A stretch of 64,000 bases of DNA from Candidatus Methanomassiliicoccus intestinalis Issoire-Mx1 (lineage in GTDB: Archaea; Thermoplasmatota; Thermoplasmata; Methanomassiliicoccales; Methanomassiliicoccaceae). Location of the stretch: contig NC_021353.1 of assembly GCF_000404225.1 (NCBI RefSeq), positions 1,240,001 to 1,304,000 on the forward strand, read 5' to 3'. Within the stretch, counting starts at the first letter, position 1. Every line of letters begins with the position of its first letter. This document shows positions 44,641 to 53,683 of the stretch, in pieces. The notes beneath the pieces were generated by a model, which was not told the DNA's origin, ran no database searches, and saw only the letters and a program-made list of their open reading frames with translations. The translations under genes and the position numbers were made by a program.

Positions 44641-45423
44641 TCAATCGATATAGAATGTCTCTGGCGTTTTATACTCAGCACAACTTTTTATGAATTCATT
44701 TGTAGCGAGTTTATACATGAAGCCATGAAACGCCCTTGCATTCATTGGACATGCATGAATACAGGCTCCGCATGATATGCATGTTTCCTTGTTCGTCTTT
44801 TTTGGATGCTCTGCAGAAATTGAGTGTGTGGGACAGATGTCAACACATATGCACGATCCGTTACACTTACTGTCTCCTTTAGGCTTTAGAGGCACCTTTC
44901 CCGGTTTAATGTATTGTGAATTTCCTTTGACTTTAATGGTCATATAGCAATCTGGAGAAAATGTCGACAGCAGTTTACTGCAGTGGTCTGCAAATTCAGC
45001 AATAAGTCTGAGATCATTCTCATCAGGCCTTCCTGCTGCCACCTGAGGAAATATAGAGTGCTGAGCGATAAATGCCCCGGCACCTACTACACAGAAGTCA
45101 TTTGCCTCTAAGAGATCTTTCAGTTCAATCAATGCATCTTCATAGTCGCGGTTTCCATACACAATTATAGCAATTGCAGGCTGTTTACTGCCTTTCAAGT
45201 GATTGATCATGCTCACGCAAGGCTCTGGAATCCTGCCTGCATACGCTGGCATTGCTACAATAAGTACTGAATCACCTGAAATTTGGATATCTTCGGTCAA
45301 AGGTGTTTTCAATAGATTATATTCGGTAATGTCGTTGCATATTCTGCTGGACGCTGCCTTGATAACTTTTTCAGTATTTCCACTGGGACTAAAATACACT
45401 TGAGTTGCTTTATCAAAGCTCAT
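44641..45423 (-). CDS. EFR1-type flavodoxin-ferredoxin fusion
   Basis: A 260-residue protein with an N-terminal flavodoxin-like domain (YFSPSGNTEKVIKA near 9-22 as FMN phosphate loop; MPAYAGRIPEP near 58) and a C-terminal ferredoxin domain with CNGSCICVDICP and CISCGACIHACPMNAR near 187-235. This is the EFR1 arrangement common in gut anaerobes. It probably shuttles electrons between ferredoxin and an unknown partner. GGTGAG precedes ATG 45423. It follows the iron-type transporter on the same strand but is separated by 200 bases. Confidence 0.88.
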   Translation of the reverse strand: MSFDKATQVYFSPSGNTEKVIKAASSRICNDITEYNLLKTPLTEDIQISGDSVLIVAMPAYAGRIPEPCVSMINHLKGSKQPAIAIIVYGNRDYEDALIELKDLLEANDFCVVGAGAFIAQHSIFPQVAAGRPDENDLRLIAEFADHCSKLLSTFSPDCYMTIKVKGNSQYIKPGKVPLKPKGDSKCNGSCICVDICPTHSISAEHPKKTNKETCISCGACIHACPMNARAFHGFMYKLATNEFIKSCAEYKTPETFYID

Positions 45424-45533
45424 ATGCTCACCATTTTTACAGATGGGAACAGCTAGGTTGTATAAAATTACTTAGTATCAATAATAATTTTACGAAATAA
45501 TTAAGACTGAAAATGACTGCTCATTTTCAGGTT

Positions 45534-46880
45534 TCAAATAGTTCTTTTCCTGAGTTTACCAGTCTCATCCCTGAAGTATGCAGTTCCATAAGGTGCATGC
45601 AGCAGAGGAATTATATCTGGATCATAATTGCATATTGTATTTAATGAATAAATTCCTATGTTGAGAGGATCATTCAGGTATTCATCAGACTCATCTCCTG
45701 CCAAGAATCTCCAGCCGCTGTCCGGCATTTCGGGATCTGGCTCCTCTCTGTACATATAACCTATTTTTTCGCCATCCACCATAATGCGGTCCGTAGCTTT
45801 GCATCCAAGCGGTCCATACCAATCAGATAATACAGGCTTAATGTCTTCACTCGGGATAGCGAATTTCTTTTTGGATTCTGAAACACATTGACTAGGCCTG
45901 TTGAGATCCACAACAGGATCGATGCCATCCAGCATATGTATCAATTCATCTTTGCTGTGGCTCACCTTAAATTCTATCTCCTCGCGGTACAGAGGAATGA
46001 TCTGATAGAAATTGATGCATTCTCCATTAGGCAAAATACATTTATCTGCTCCTTCGTCAAAATCAGTCATATTGGAAACAATCATTCCCGATAGTTTGGT
46101 GTTTTCTGCAAAGGGTTCGTTGTTAGACACTGTGTGTCCCCATGCAAGCCAGGTATTTTGCTCCCCGGGAAGTCTGGCCATAACTTTCAGCCATTTTACA
46201 GGCCAGAACCATATATCACTGTTGCTATTTATAGGCCAGTCTGGAGGCAGACATATTACAAGCTCCGCCCTGTCAAAATTCTCGCCTTCGAAGTTAGGCG
46301 GTACAGTCATGCGGTGGGCACCCATGCCCATGGTCACAAGCGTATAATAGTTATGATCTGGATCAGGATCTATAATCGCTATATCCACATGAATATCAGG
46401 AGAGACTATTTCATGGAACACTCGGCCATAATGGCCAATACGCCTCTCAATATGCCGCTCAACAACTTTAAGCTGCTCTTCTGTATAAAGTTCTGGATCA
46501 AAGTTTTCCTGTTTTAAACCGGCCGCTTCTTGAAGCTTTTCCTTACAAAAACCAATGAAGCGCATTGTATCCTCATCGTTTTGATCCAATTCCCAAGCTG
46601 CCTCAAACTCATTTTTAGCTTCGTCAAATCTTTCCAGGTAATAATAAGCGTAACCCAATTCAAAATGCCAGTAAAAATCATTCTTTCCTTCTTCTTCAAC
46701 CGAAAGAAGTTTTTCAATGGCTTCTTCATACCTTTTTAGATTATTGAAGGCTCTCACAAGATGAGAAATGACGTCGTAATCCATCTCCTCTTCAACCATT
46801 AATGAGATCTCATCTACGATCTTCTGGAATTCATCTTCTTCGTGCCATTTGTTTAGTTTATAAAGAGTTTCCTTATTCAT
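45534..46880 (-). CDS. TPR adaptor fused to SUFU and DUF2185 domains
   Basis: A 448-residue protein of three parts. Residues 5-115 form TPR helices (AFNNLKRYEEAIEKLL, GYAYYYLERFDEAKNEFEAA). Residues about 130-315 are a suppressor-of-fused-like (SUFU) domain: DIAIIDPDPDHNYYTLVTMGMG, ELVICLPPDW, TWLAWGHT. Residues about 335-440 resemble DUF2185: GYMYREEP, DSGWRFLAGDESDEYL, YSLNTICNYDPDIIPLL. SUFU-type domains in bacteria are proposed immunity modules against polymorphic toxins, and DUF2185 is found in similar settings. It is the last gene of a tight four-gene operon with GAGGGAGT before ATG 46880. The TPR module is shared with two operon neighbours. Confidence 0.85.
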   Translation of the reverse strand: MNKETLYKLNKWHEEDEFQKIVDEISLMVEEEMDYDVISHLVRAFNNLKRYEEAIEKLLSVEEEGKNDFYWHFELGYAYYYLERFDEAKNEFEAAWELDQNDEDTMRFIGFCKEKLQEAAGLKQENFDPELYTEEQLKVVERHIERRIGHYGRVFHEIVSPDIHVDIAIIDPDPDHNYYTLVTMGMGAHRMTVPPNFEGENFDRAELVICLPPDWPINSNSDIWFWPVKWLKVMARLPGEQNTWLAWGHTVSNNEPFAENTKLSGMIVSNMTDFDEGADKCILPNGECINFYQIIPLYREEIEFKVSHSKDELIHMLDGIDPVVDLNRPSQCVSESKKKFAIPSEDIKPVLSDWYGPLGCKATDRIMVDGEKIGYMYREEPDPEMPDSGWRFLAGDESDEYLNDPLNIGIYSLNTICNYDPDIIPLLHAPYGTAYFRDETGKLRKRTI

Positions 46881-46892
46881 TTATACTCCCTC

Positions 46893-48377
46893 TTACCGCA
46901 ATAGATAGTCATCTGAAAAACTAAATGATATCATCATAATTGCTTCGCTAGTCTCCAGATTCTCACCTTTCTCTTTTGCGTCACAGATTGCACCATAAAT
47001 TGAACTTACATAGACGTAAGAGGAAAATACTTCATTCGAGAAAAGATTGTCGTTGAATCCGTTTAATAAAGCTTTCTGTATAGAATGGTAGCTCGCTATC
47101 TGATTCTTATAAACTTCTAAACTTTCTCCGTTTCTGTAAATTAATACAGACTCAGGATACTGAATAGAAGGGAATGCATTTTCGGCACACATCTCGGGAA
47201 TAAAGGCCTGCAGTTCCTCAGCAAGACTTGAATCCCCTAGCTCCTCAATCAGTTTCTCCAGGTATTGCTGATAGTCATCTCCAGAAGTACATTTTTCAAA
47301 TAAGCTGACTGCCTTGACAGTAGCATCCTCAAGTTCTTCTTCGCTGTAAGGATATTCCAGATAAGTTTCTTCATCCTGGGTTATAAAGAAAAACTGCTTT
47401 TTAGAGCTGAAGTCTGTTGTATCCCATTTACCAGCGATCTCAGAAACTATGTTGCTGAGCTCTCTGCTTTGTATATCATTAATGCGGCATTCTCCCGTGA
47501 TTGAATCTCCATTTTTGGCTGCGTATACTTTAACATACACAAATTTCTGATTTCCCAGACGTCTGATAATGCCGTCTCTCAGCAGATTCCAAAACTCATC
47601 GATATCGTCACCTTCCGGATTATTACCCATTCCGACAATATCTGATTTGTATGCATGCCAATTGTGTTTTTCACCAGCAAATTCAGAAACCAGCTCCTCT
47701 GAATTCTCCCCATTCATCATGATCCTGATGCCGTCTACAACTGAGAACAGGAAACTTCCCTCAGCCATACCAATTGCCTTTTTTGGCGTATCACCCAATG
47801 CAACTGAGCATTCAAACAACTCTCGGTCCCATGAACCGCAGTTGAGAGTAAAATACAAAACAGCCATATCTTCTGCTAATTCTTCCACAAACGGAGAAAT
47901 CGTCAAATCCCATTCAGGAATGAATAATTTACCGTCTTCAATGACGTTATCTTCTACGATCAGTTCATGAAGACCTTCAAGGATGTATTGCAGAGGGTCA
48001 TGTGGACAAAAAGAGTCGTCTATATCTTCAAGATAATAATTGCAGTCGTCCAAAATATCTTTTGCATCTTTATTATCAGGATTTAATTGAAGTGCTAGTT
48101 TGAATTCATTCTTAGCATCCAGATCTTTTCCGAGATAATAATAGGCATATCCCAACCGATAGTGCCACAGATCGTCATCTTTTCCCTCAGCACTCACAGA
48201 AAGCAGCAGTTTAACCGCAGTTTCATAATCTTCCAGATTATTATATGCTCTTGCAAGTAAAACTATAAGGTTGTAATCTCTTTCTGATTCTGGAACGCTC
48301 AGAATTGAGTCTACGATTTTTTGGTGTTCTTCAGATCGATGCCAGCTATCTAACTGCTCTATAAATTCTGATGACAT
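46893..48377 (-). CDS. TPR adaptor fused to a DUF6348-like and an unknown C-terminal domain
   Basis: A 494-residue protein. Residues 5-115 are a TPR module clearly paralogous to those of the genes on either side in the operon (AYNNLEDYETAVKLLLSV, LGYAYYYLGKDLDAKNEF). Residues about 125-320 resemble DUF6348: PEWDLTISPFVEE, VLYFTLNCGSWDRELFECSVALGDTPKKAIGMAEGSF. The remaining 170 residues are unrecognised and acidic. No signal peptide, membrane segment or catalytic motif is visible. GGAGGAAG precedes ATG 48377. By neighbourhood it is an immunity-type or regulatory protein; that is inference. Confidence 0.75.
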   Translation of the reverse strand: MSSEFIEQLDSWHRSEEHQKIVDSILSVPESERDYNLIVLLARAYNNLEDYETAVKLLLSVSAEGKDDDLWHYRLGYAYYYLGKDLDAKNEFKLALQLNPDNKDAKDILDDCNYYLEDIDDSFCPHDPLQYILEGLHELIVEDNVIEDGKLFIPEWDLTISPFVEELAEDMAVLYFTLNCGSWDRELFECSVALGDTPKKAIGMAEGSFLFSVVDGIRIMMNGENSEELVSEFAGEKHNWHAYKSDIVGMGNNPEGDDIDEFWNLLRDGIIRRLGNQKFVYVKVYAAKNGDSITGECRINDIQSRELSNIVSEIAGKWDTTDFSSKKQFFFITQDEETYLEYPYSEEELEDATVKAVSLFEKCTSGDDYQQYLEKLIEELGDSSLAEELQAFIPEMCAENAFPSIQYPESVLIYRNGESLEVYKNQIASYHSIQKALLNGFNDNLFSNEVFSSYVYVSSIYGAICDAKEKGENLETSEAIMMISFSFSDDYLLR

Positions 48378-48392
48378 GCAACTTCCTCCTGA

Positions 48393-49121
48393 TCAATAAT
48401 CCAATCTTATTGGAACTTTATTCTCTTTAGCAAACAAAACTGCTTTGTAGAATATACAATATGCAAATCTAGACAAAGCGTCAAAATCAAAAACATCTTC
48501 ATTGGATTCATCAGAAACCATCTCAATGTCAAACCAGCTGAGAATGGTCTCTTCATCAGCATTCCATCTCATTTTATTTATATATTGAAGATCAGATTCC
48601 AATTGTCCTACCGTAGACATATTAGCCTCTTTGCCTGTTGGAAATATATAACTGAATGACATGCATTCTTCAAACGGGACCCACATTTCAATTCCATTCA
48701 AAAACGAATTTATATACGACTCTTCTTTAACAAGATCCTGCACTATGAGATTGTCATTCCAATCACTGAATTTTTCATAAAGTTTAGGAACTTCTTTTCC
48801 AGAATACAAACATGCGCTTAAAATGACTAAAGCACCATAACCAGCCCAATCTGGTTTATCAGTGTAATACTCTTTTTCATTGTTTTCTTCCCAGGGCTTA
48901 AGAAAAATGTCTTCATTTGACAGTCCGCTTATCAATGCTTCCATCCAGAGTTCAGTTGAACTCTGGACCTCTTCAGCATCTATGTTTTCATTTCCCAATT
49001 CACCATCTGGTGTTATGATTTCACAGCGGACGTTATTTTGTTCAGACCACTGTTGAACAGCGGTTTTCCAGTTGCGAGTGTAATACCTTGTCAATGTCCC
49101 AGCATATAGATCTAGACCCAT
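48393..49121 (-). CDS. Conserved protein of unknown function in the TPR operon
   Basis: A 242-residue acidic soluble protein starting MGLDLYAGTLTRYYTRNW. It has aromatic-rich helices, no membrane segment and no motif that I can name. The N-terminal phrase is striking and probably marks a family of gut bacteria, but I cannot name it. GAGGTT precedes ATG 49121, which lies directly after the stop of the upstream gene, so translation is coupled. It is the only operon member without a TPR module, and may be the partner that the adaptors serve or another immunity-type domain standing alone. Confidence 0.7.
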   Translation of the reverse strand: MGLDLYAGTLTRYYTRNWKTAVQQWSEQNNVRCEIITPDGELGNENIDAEEVQSSTELWMEALISGLSNEDIFLKPWEENNEKEYYTDKPDWAGYGALVILSACLYSGKEVPKLYEKFSDWNDNLIVQDLVKEESYINSFLNGIEMWVPFEECMSFSYIFPTGKEANMSTVGQLESDLQYINKMRWNADEETILSWFDIEMVSDESNEDVFDFDALSRFAYCIFYKAVLFAKENKVPIRLDY

Positions 49122-49122
49122 T

Positions 49123-50622
49123 TTATAACCTCATTTCAGACCTAAGATTGACTATGTTTCCATCTGGACAAAACTCAGCTAAATGAAATTCAAATTGATA
49201 GTCTTTTAACATGCGGTCAATTCGTTTGAAAAATTCAGACATGTCATAGATCAGCAGATCTTCGTATTCATACATGCTGCCGCTGGCGCTTCCCAGAGCT
49301 ATTCCAATTTCTCTGCCACTGCCTTTCTCACCAAGAATTTCGTCTATCAGGTAATATTCAAAATTATACCTGAGATTGAATATTTTGTCTTCATCCATTT
49401 CCATCGGCCATGTGTAGAATAGGTAAACGAGTTTGGCTCCACAGTTCTCCATGTCCATATATGTATTATTTACATCAGAAATATATTCAGCAACTGAATT
49501 CAAAAGAGATGTTAAGCCGCTGAGTGTGTCATGTCTCAATTTGTCTGTGTATTCATTTCCAAAGGCATATGCAACACGGATGTCACTGGGGTTTTCAATC
49601 ATTTCTTTTCCAGACAATTTTAGAACATTAGACATTTTTTCACACATCTGTTCCATGGGAAACATCTCATCCGTTGGAGAGCGCAGCAGTGATAATGTGT
49701 CAATATAAAGCCTCAACAGATTTTCACTGAATAATAATTTCAACATATCAACAACTATAATGCTTGCCTCACTCTCTTCAATTGATTGAAATTCTTCTGA
49801 ATAAAAATATAAGTTAAATTTGTCAGATTCAGATTCATAATTAAACGATATTTTAACATTTTTTATCGGAATACCATTGACTGAGAGATCATTGCAGCGG
49901 TTTAGTTTAGGTATCGATATGCCAATATCCCATTTGTTCTGAATATTCTTCGGAGCCCTGGAAATGAGATATGGAAGAAGATAGTAGAGAGGACTGCTGC
50001 CGTTTAAAACAAATGTGAATTTGAATCCTTTTTCAACAAAGCACTTGATATCCTTGGTTATTAAATTCGTGCCTTCTGAAAAGAAAGCTGTGACTTCTGA
50101 ATCACACACGTTGTTTTCAGAAAATTCAGATAATTTTGCTTCATTGTCACAGAACCACTTCCAGAATGAAGATACTCTGTCAGAAAATTGATGTTCTGGA
50201 ATGAGCTTATTTCTAGGAACAAGCCTCTCTGACAAGCTTTCCAGATGAAGTTTGACATAATGATAAATATGACAAAATTCTACAAAGTCTGAAGCATAAT
50301 CTCCTTCAGGATTTAATTCGAATGCTTTACCAATCTCTTCATTTACTTTTGTCATATCATTTGTAAAATAATACGCCTGACCCAGAATGAAATGCCACAT
50401 ATAATCCTCAGCGCCTTTATCACTGACTGAAAGAAGGCAGTCGATGGCTTCCCGATACTTGTAAGTGCGCAGATATGCCTCAGCTAAGCGGGTAACAAGA
50501 TCATAGTCCAGTTTATAATCTGAGATGCTTGTGATTGCTCCAATTATGCTGCAATAATCACCGCTGTTGCGCAGTTCATCTAAACGTTGACAAAGTTCCT
50601 GTTCCACTTGGATCAATTTCAT
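49123..50622 (-). CDS. TPR adaptor fused to an unknown C-terminal domain
   Basis: A 499-residue protein, first gene of the operon. Residues about 10-120 carry the shared TPR module (AEAYLRTYKYREAIDCLLSV, LGQAYYFTNDMTKVNEEI) with weaker similarity than the other two. The rest (about 150-499) is not recognised and differs from the other C-terminal parts; it has a central beta-rich segment and an end with IGIALGSASGSMYEYEDLLIYD-type strands. No signal peptide. The same adaptor on at least three different C-terminal parts in one operon points to domain shuffling. The start is ATG 50622, near a weak promoter-like AT-rich gap before the divergent MATE gene. Confidence 0.75.
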   Translation of the reverse strand: MKLIQVEQELCQRLDELRNSGDYCSIIGAITSISDYKLDYDLVTRLAEAYLRTYKYREAIDCLLSVSDKGAEDYMWHFILGQAYYFTNDMTKVNEEIGKAFELNPEGDYASDFVEFCHIYHYVKLHLESLSERLVPRNKLIPEHQFSDRVSSFWKWFCDNEAKLSEFSENNVCDSEVTAFFSEGTNLITKDIKCFVEKGFKFTFVLNGSSPLYYLLPYLISRAPKNIQNKWDIGISIPKLNRCNDLSVNGIPIKNVKISFNYESESDKFNLYFYSEEFQSIEESEASIIVVDMLKLLFSENLLRLYIDTLSLLRSPTDEMFPMEQMCEKMSNVLKLSGKEMIENPSDIRVAYAFGNEYTDKLRHDTLSGLTSLLNSVAEYISDVNNTYMDMENCGAKLVYLFYTWPMEMDEDKIFNLRYNFEYYLIDEILGEKGSGREIGIALGSASGSMYEYEDLLIYDMSEFFKRIDRMLKDYQFEFHLAEFCPDGNIVNLRSEMRL

Positions 50623-50770
50623 ATCAAGACATTAGTATTTAGAAAATAGCATTCCTTACGTATTGAAATTGACTAGATCGCATAAAAACGCTGCAGAGAC
50701 AATATTATATGAGGGTGTTTAATATTCCAGCAGACCACTTTAGAGTTAAAAGAAAAAATCAGGTATGACC

Positions 50771-52105
50771 ATGCAGAGAGATCTGACAAACGGCAGTGTT
50801 ACCAAAACAATGCTGCTATTTGCGTGGCCGATGATTTTAGGTAATTTTCTGCAACAAATTTACAATGTTGCCGATACTCTGATAGTCGGAAGATACGTTG
50901 GCTCTGACGCTCTAGCTGCAGTGGGATCCTCTTTTGCATTAATGGTTTTTCTGACGTCTATCATCATAGGGCTGTGTATGGGAAGCGGAGTTGTTTATTC
51001 CATATTCTTTGGTGCCAGGGAGGAAGAAAAACTAAAGTCCAGTTTTTTCATGTCATTCGTATTCATTGCTGCTGTTACGATTGTAATCCAAATTACCACA
51101 TTGTGTCTGATTGATCCGGTACTCAGCGCACTGCATATCCCATCTGAAGTATACAACGCAACTAAAAGCTATCTCACAATAACACTCTATGGAACTATTT
51201 TTGTATTCATATATAACTATTTTACAGCAGTACTGAGAGGCATTGGAAACTCCACAACTCCACTGATATTTTTAGGAGCAGCTGTAATCTTAAATGTTGC
51301 TCTTGATCTGATATTGATAATATCATTCGGAATGGGTATAGAGGGTGCCGCTGCTGCAACCGTAGTTTCTCAGGCCGTATCTGCAGTTTCAATTGCTGTT
51401 TACTGCATATGGAAGACTCCAGAATTCAGACTAAAACGAAAACATCTAAAATTTGAAAAATCGATATTGAATAAGATTGTACAGTATTCTTCTCTGACCT
51501 GCATACAACAATCAATTATGAATTTTGGAATACTGATGGTTCAGGGATTGGTCAATAGTTTCGGAGTGTCGGTAATGGCTGCATTCGCAGCGGCTGTTAA
51601 AGTTGATTCTTTTGCATATATGCCTGTACAGGACTTCGGAAACGCATTCTCCACATATGTAGCACAGAATTATGGAGCTAGAAAATCAAAAAGGATCCAT
51701 GAGGGAATAAAGTCCGCAGCAAAAGTATCGTTGATATTCTGCATTGTAATCTCAGCAATAGTAGTGATCTTTGCTAAACCGTTAATGACACTGTTTGTAA
51801 GCCCTGAAGATGTGGAGATCATTTCAATTGGTGTCCAGTATCTGAGAATAGAAGGGGCCTGCTACTGCGGAATCGGCGGTCTCTTCCTTCTTTACGGTCT
51901 GTACCGCGGAGTAGGAAAACCAGCGGTATCGATTGTTTTAACAGTTATTTCACTGGGAACCAGAGTCCTGCTGGCATACGTCTTGGCAGCGATACCGTCA
52001 ATCGGCCTGGTAGGAATCTGGTGGGCAATACCGATAGGCTGGCTGCTGGCAGATATTACTGGAATTGTGTATTATATGCGGAATAAAAAATTGATAGTTG
52101 CTTAG
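50771..52105 (+). CDS. MATE-family efflux transporter
   Basis: A protein of about 444 residues with 12 hydrophobic helices and the two-fold MATE pattern. The first half has NGSVTKTMLLFAWPMILGNFLQQIYNVADTLIVGRYVGSDALAAVG, read in short parts: QQIYNVADT and GRYVGSDALAAVG are MATE signatures. The second half has the repeat-related QNYGARK near 300. It exports drugs or other organic cations with Na+ or H+ exchange. ATG 50771 lies six bases from AGGT and is preferred to 50765. It is encoded divergently from the TPR operon and convergently with the DUF4241 gene. Confidence 0.93.
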   Translation: MQRDLTNGSVTKTMLLFAWPMILGNFLQQIYNVADTLIVGRYVGSDALAAVGSSFALMVFLTSIIIGLCMGSGVVYSIFFGAREEEKLKSSFFMSFVFIAAVTIVIQITTLCLIDPVLSALHIPSEVYNATKSYLTITLYGTIFVFIYNYFTAVLRGIGNSTTPLIFLGAAVILNVALDLILIISFGMGIEGAAAATVVSQAVSAVSIAVYCIWKTPEFRLKRKHLKFEKSILNKIVQYSSLTCIQQSIMNFGILMVQGLVNSFGVSVMAAFAAAVKVDSFAYMPVQDFGNAFSTYVAQNYGARKSKRIHEGIKSAAKVSLIFCIVISAIVVIFAKPLMTLFVSPEDVEIISIGVQYLRIEGACYCGIGGLFLLYGLYRGVGKPAVSIVLTVISLGTRVLLAYVLAAIPSIGLVGIWWAIPIGWLLADITGIVYYMRNKKLIVA

Positions 52106-52155
52106 TCTGATTCATGGAGGTGAGTTCAGCTTCATGACCAGACACTCAGCAAAGT

Positions 52156-52896
52156 TTAGTCTTCATCACCGTATGCAAGATCGATATCTATGAACTGAAT
52201 TACCAGCTGACAGATCTTTCCATCTGCATCATACCCAAAGTATACCGGATAAGTGCCGTCTCCAAATCCAGTTTGAAAGATGGGTAAATGATAAATTGTT
52301 CCTGGAACTATCCAGTTTATCCAATCTCCCCCCTCTCGTTGATGTTTTGGATTTTCAGCATAGCTTTTTGCAAAGATTGCCGCAAAGTAATCATCATAAA
52401 TGTTCTTACCTGGATTACTTTCAGACCAATCATCATAAAATTCACAGAATGCATCCCTCACCGCGATATCACATATACACGCTAAGCCTGCATCTACATT
52501 GAATCCATAATATTCATCATCTTCCAGTTCAGAGAGGTTTTCATTTCCAATAAGAGCCTCTTCAAAAGTTACAGCTTCTTTTTTAGTGAATTGAACACGC
52601 ACCGCAGCATATCTTGAGCAATCAGAATCATCTTCAGAGACCACACAGGCAACTGCATGAAACTCTCCAGGAGGTACTTCTGTAAAATAAGGCTCCTCTT
52701 CACAGTCGAGATAGCAGAGAGGGTCTCTGACTAAAATCACACCTGTTGGAATGGACACTATACCAAAGTCCAATAAATCCAGTTTTTTACCGGCAATTTC
52801 CGGCATAGTGAAGTAATTGTTAATCGGAGCTGGACAGGTCAATTTTTCGCGAATCTCTTTAAAGGACTTGAGCCATTCTGCAGTAGGTTTCATCAT
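52156..52896 (-). CDS. DUF4241 domain protein
   Basis: A 246-residue soluble protein of the DUF4241 family: IPTGVILVRDPLCYL near 50-64, RYAAVRVQF near 96, GFNVDAGLACICD near 130, and the C-terminal signature GFGDGTYPVYFGYDADGKI near 210-228. The family is proposed to act as immunity to polymorphic toxins in bacteria. It is therefore a fitting neighbour of the TPR-SUFU operon, although it is separated from it by the MATE gene. It has two tandem start ATGs and no clear Shine-Dalgarno. Confidence 0.82.
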   Translation of the reverse strand: MMKPTAEWLKSFKEIREKLTCPAPINNYFTMPEIAGKKLDLLDFGIVSIPTGVILVRDPLCYLDCEEEPYFTEVPPGEFHAVACVVSEDDSDCSRYAAVRVQFTKKEAVTFEEALIGNENLSELEDDEYYGFNVDAGLACICDIAVRDAFCEFYDDWSESNPGKNIYDDYFAAIFAKSYAENPKHQREGGDWINWIVPGTIYHLPIFQTGFGDGTYPVYFGYDADGKICQLVIQFIDIDLAYGDED

Positions 52897-52938
52897 TCAG
52901 TCCATAGTATGGTTCTGTTATAGAGTTATCTGTAACGA

Positions 52939-53610
52939 TTATGCTGACAATTCATTTAGTTTAAATTTATTTTTTTCAAAGTCTATCAATCCTTCATTTC
53001 TAAGTTTAGACAGTTCGTTGGATATTGCACTCCTATCCACGGAAAGATAATCTGCAAGCTGCTGCCTGTTGAATGGTATTTCAAATTCAGGGCTGCGGGC
53101 TTTCTTAGACTGTTCAGAAAGATAAGAAAGAAGTTTTTCTCTAATGCTGCGTTTTGAGGTATGCTCTATTCTCTTTGTCAAAACAAGATTTTTCTCTGCA
53201 AGACTCCAAAGTAAATTACGGATTAAGACTGAATGAAACTCGCATGCTGAAGTACACACATTCATTATTTTATTTACATTAATAAACAGGACGTCAGTGC
53301 GTTCTTTGGCAATTACATTGATTTCCAGCCTTTCTGTGCCTAAGCAGGCATAGGCTTCTGCAAAAATCTGGCCGTTGCCAAGACATGTAAGGATGTTATC
53401 GTTCTCCCAGAAATCCTCTTTCACGATATGCACATTCCCGCTCAATACTATTCCGACATTATGAACGATATCTCCGCTCCGCAGGATGACTGCATCTTTC
53501 TGATATCTTTTAACAGTGCCGTTCATGCAGTCTAAGATAGATAGTATTTCATCATCTGTCATGCCGGAAAATAGCGGTGAATTTCTGATCAAATGCAGAT
53601 ATTTTTTCAT
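52939..53610 (-). CDS. Crp/Fnr-family regulator, probable HcpR-type
   Basis: A 223-residue regulator: cyclic-nucleotide-binding-type beta-roll at about 15-110 (FSGMTDDEILSIL, LRSGDIVHNVGIVLSGNVHIV), a dimer helix, and a winged helix-turn-helix near 165-215 (NRQQLADYLSVDRSAISNELSKLRNEGLI). It faces an iron-sulfur protein and hcp, an arrangement typical of the HcpR branch that controls the response to nitric oxide and nitrite in anaerobes. Its assignment as HcpR rests on neighbours. ATG 53610 has GTGAG upstream; GTG 53619 is an alternative start. Confidence 0.85.
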   Translation of the reverse strand: MKKYLHLIRNSPLFSGMTDDEILSILDCMNGTVKRYQKDAVILRSGDIVHNVGIVLSGNVHIVKEDFWENDNILTCLGNGQIFAEAYACLGTERLEINVIAKERTDVLFINVNKIMNVCTSACEFHSVLIRNLLWSLAEKNLVLTKRIEHTSKRSIREKLLSYLSEQSKKARSPEFEIPFNRQQLADYLSVDRSAISNELSKLRNEGLIDFEKNKFKLNELSA

Positions 53611-53622
53611 TATACTCACATT

Positions 53623-53640
53623 GTTGTTTTTACAACGTAA
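53623..53640. promoter_or_regulatory. Palindromic site between the Crp/Fnr regulator and the hcp operon
   Basis: GTTGT-TTTT-ACAAC at 53623-53636 is a 5-4-5 palindrome in the 65-base gap between the divergent regulator and the iron-sulfur gene, with TTAC-AAC-GTAA overlapping at 53630-53640. Crp/Fnr regulators bind dyads of this general size, often TTG...CAA-like. The position fits control of both genes. Confidence 0.5.
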
Positions 53641-53683
53641 TTGTTTTATTTATTATATTTCATTTGCTACAGTGTGAAGTGTC

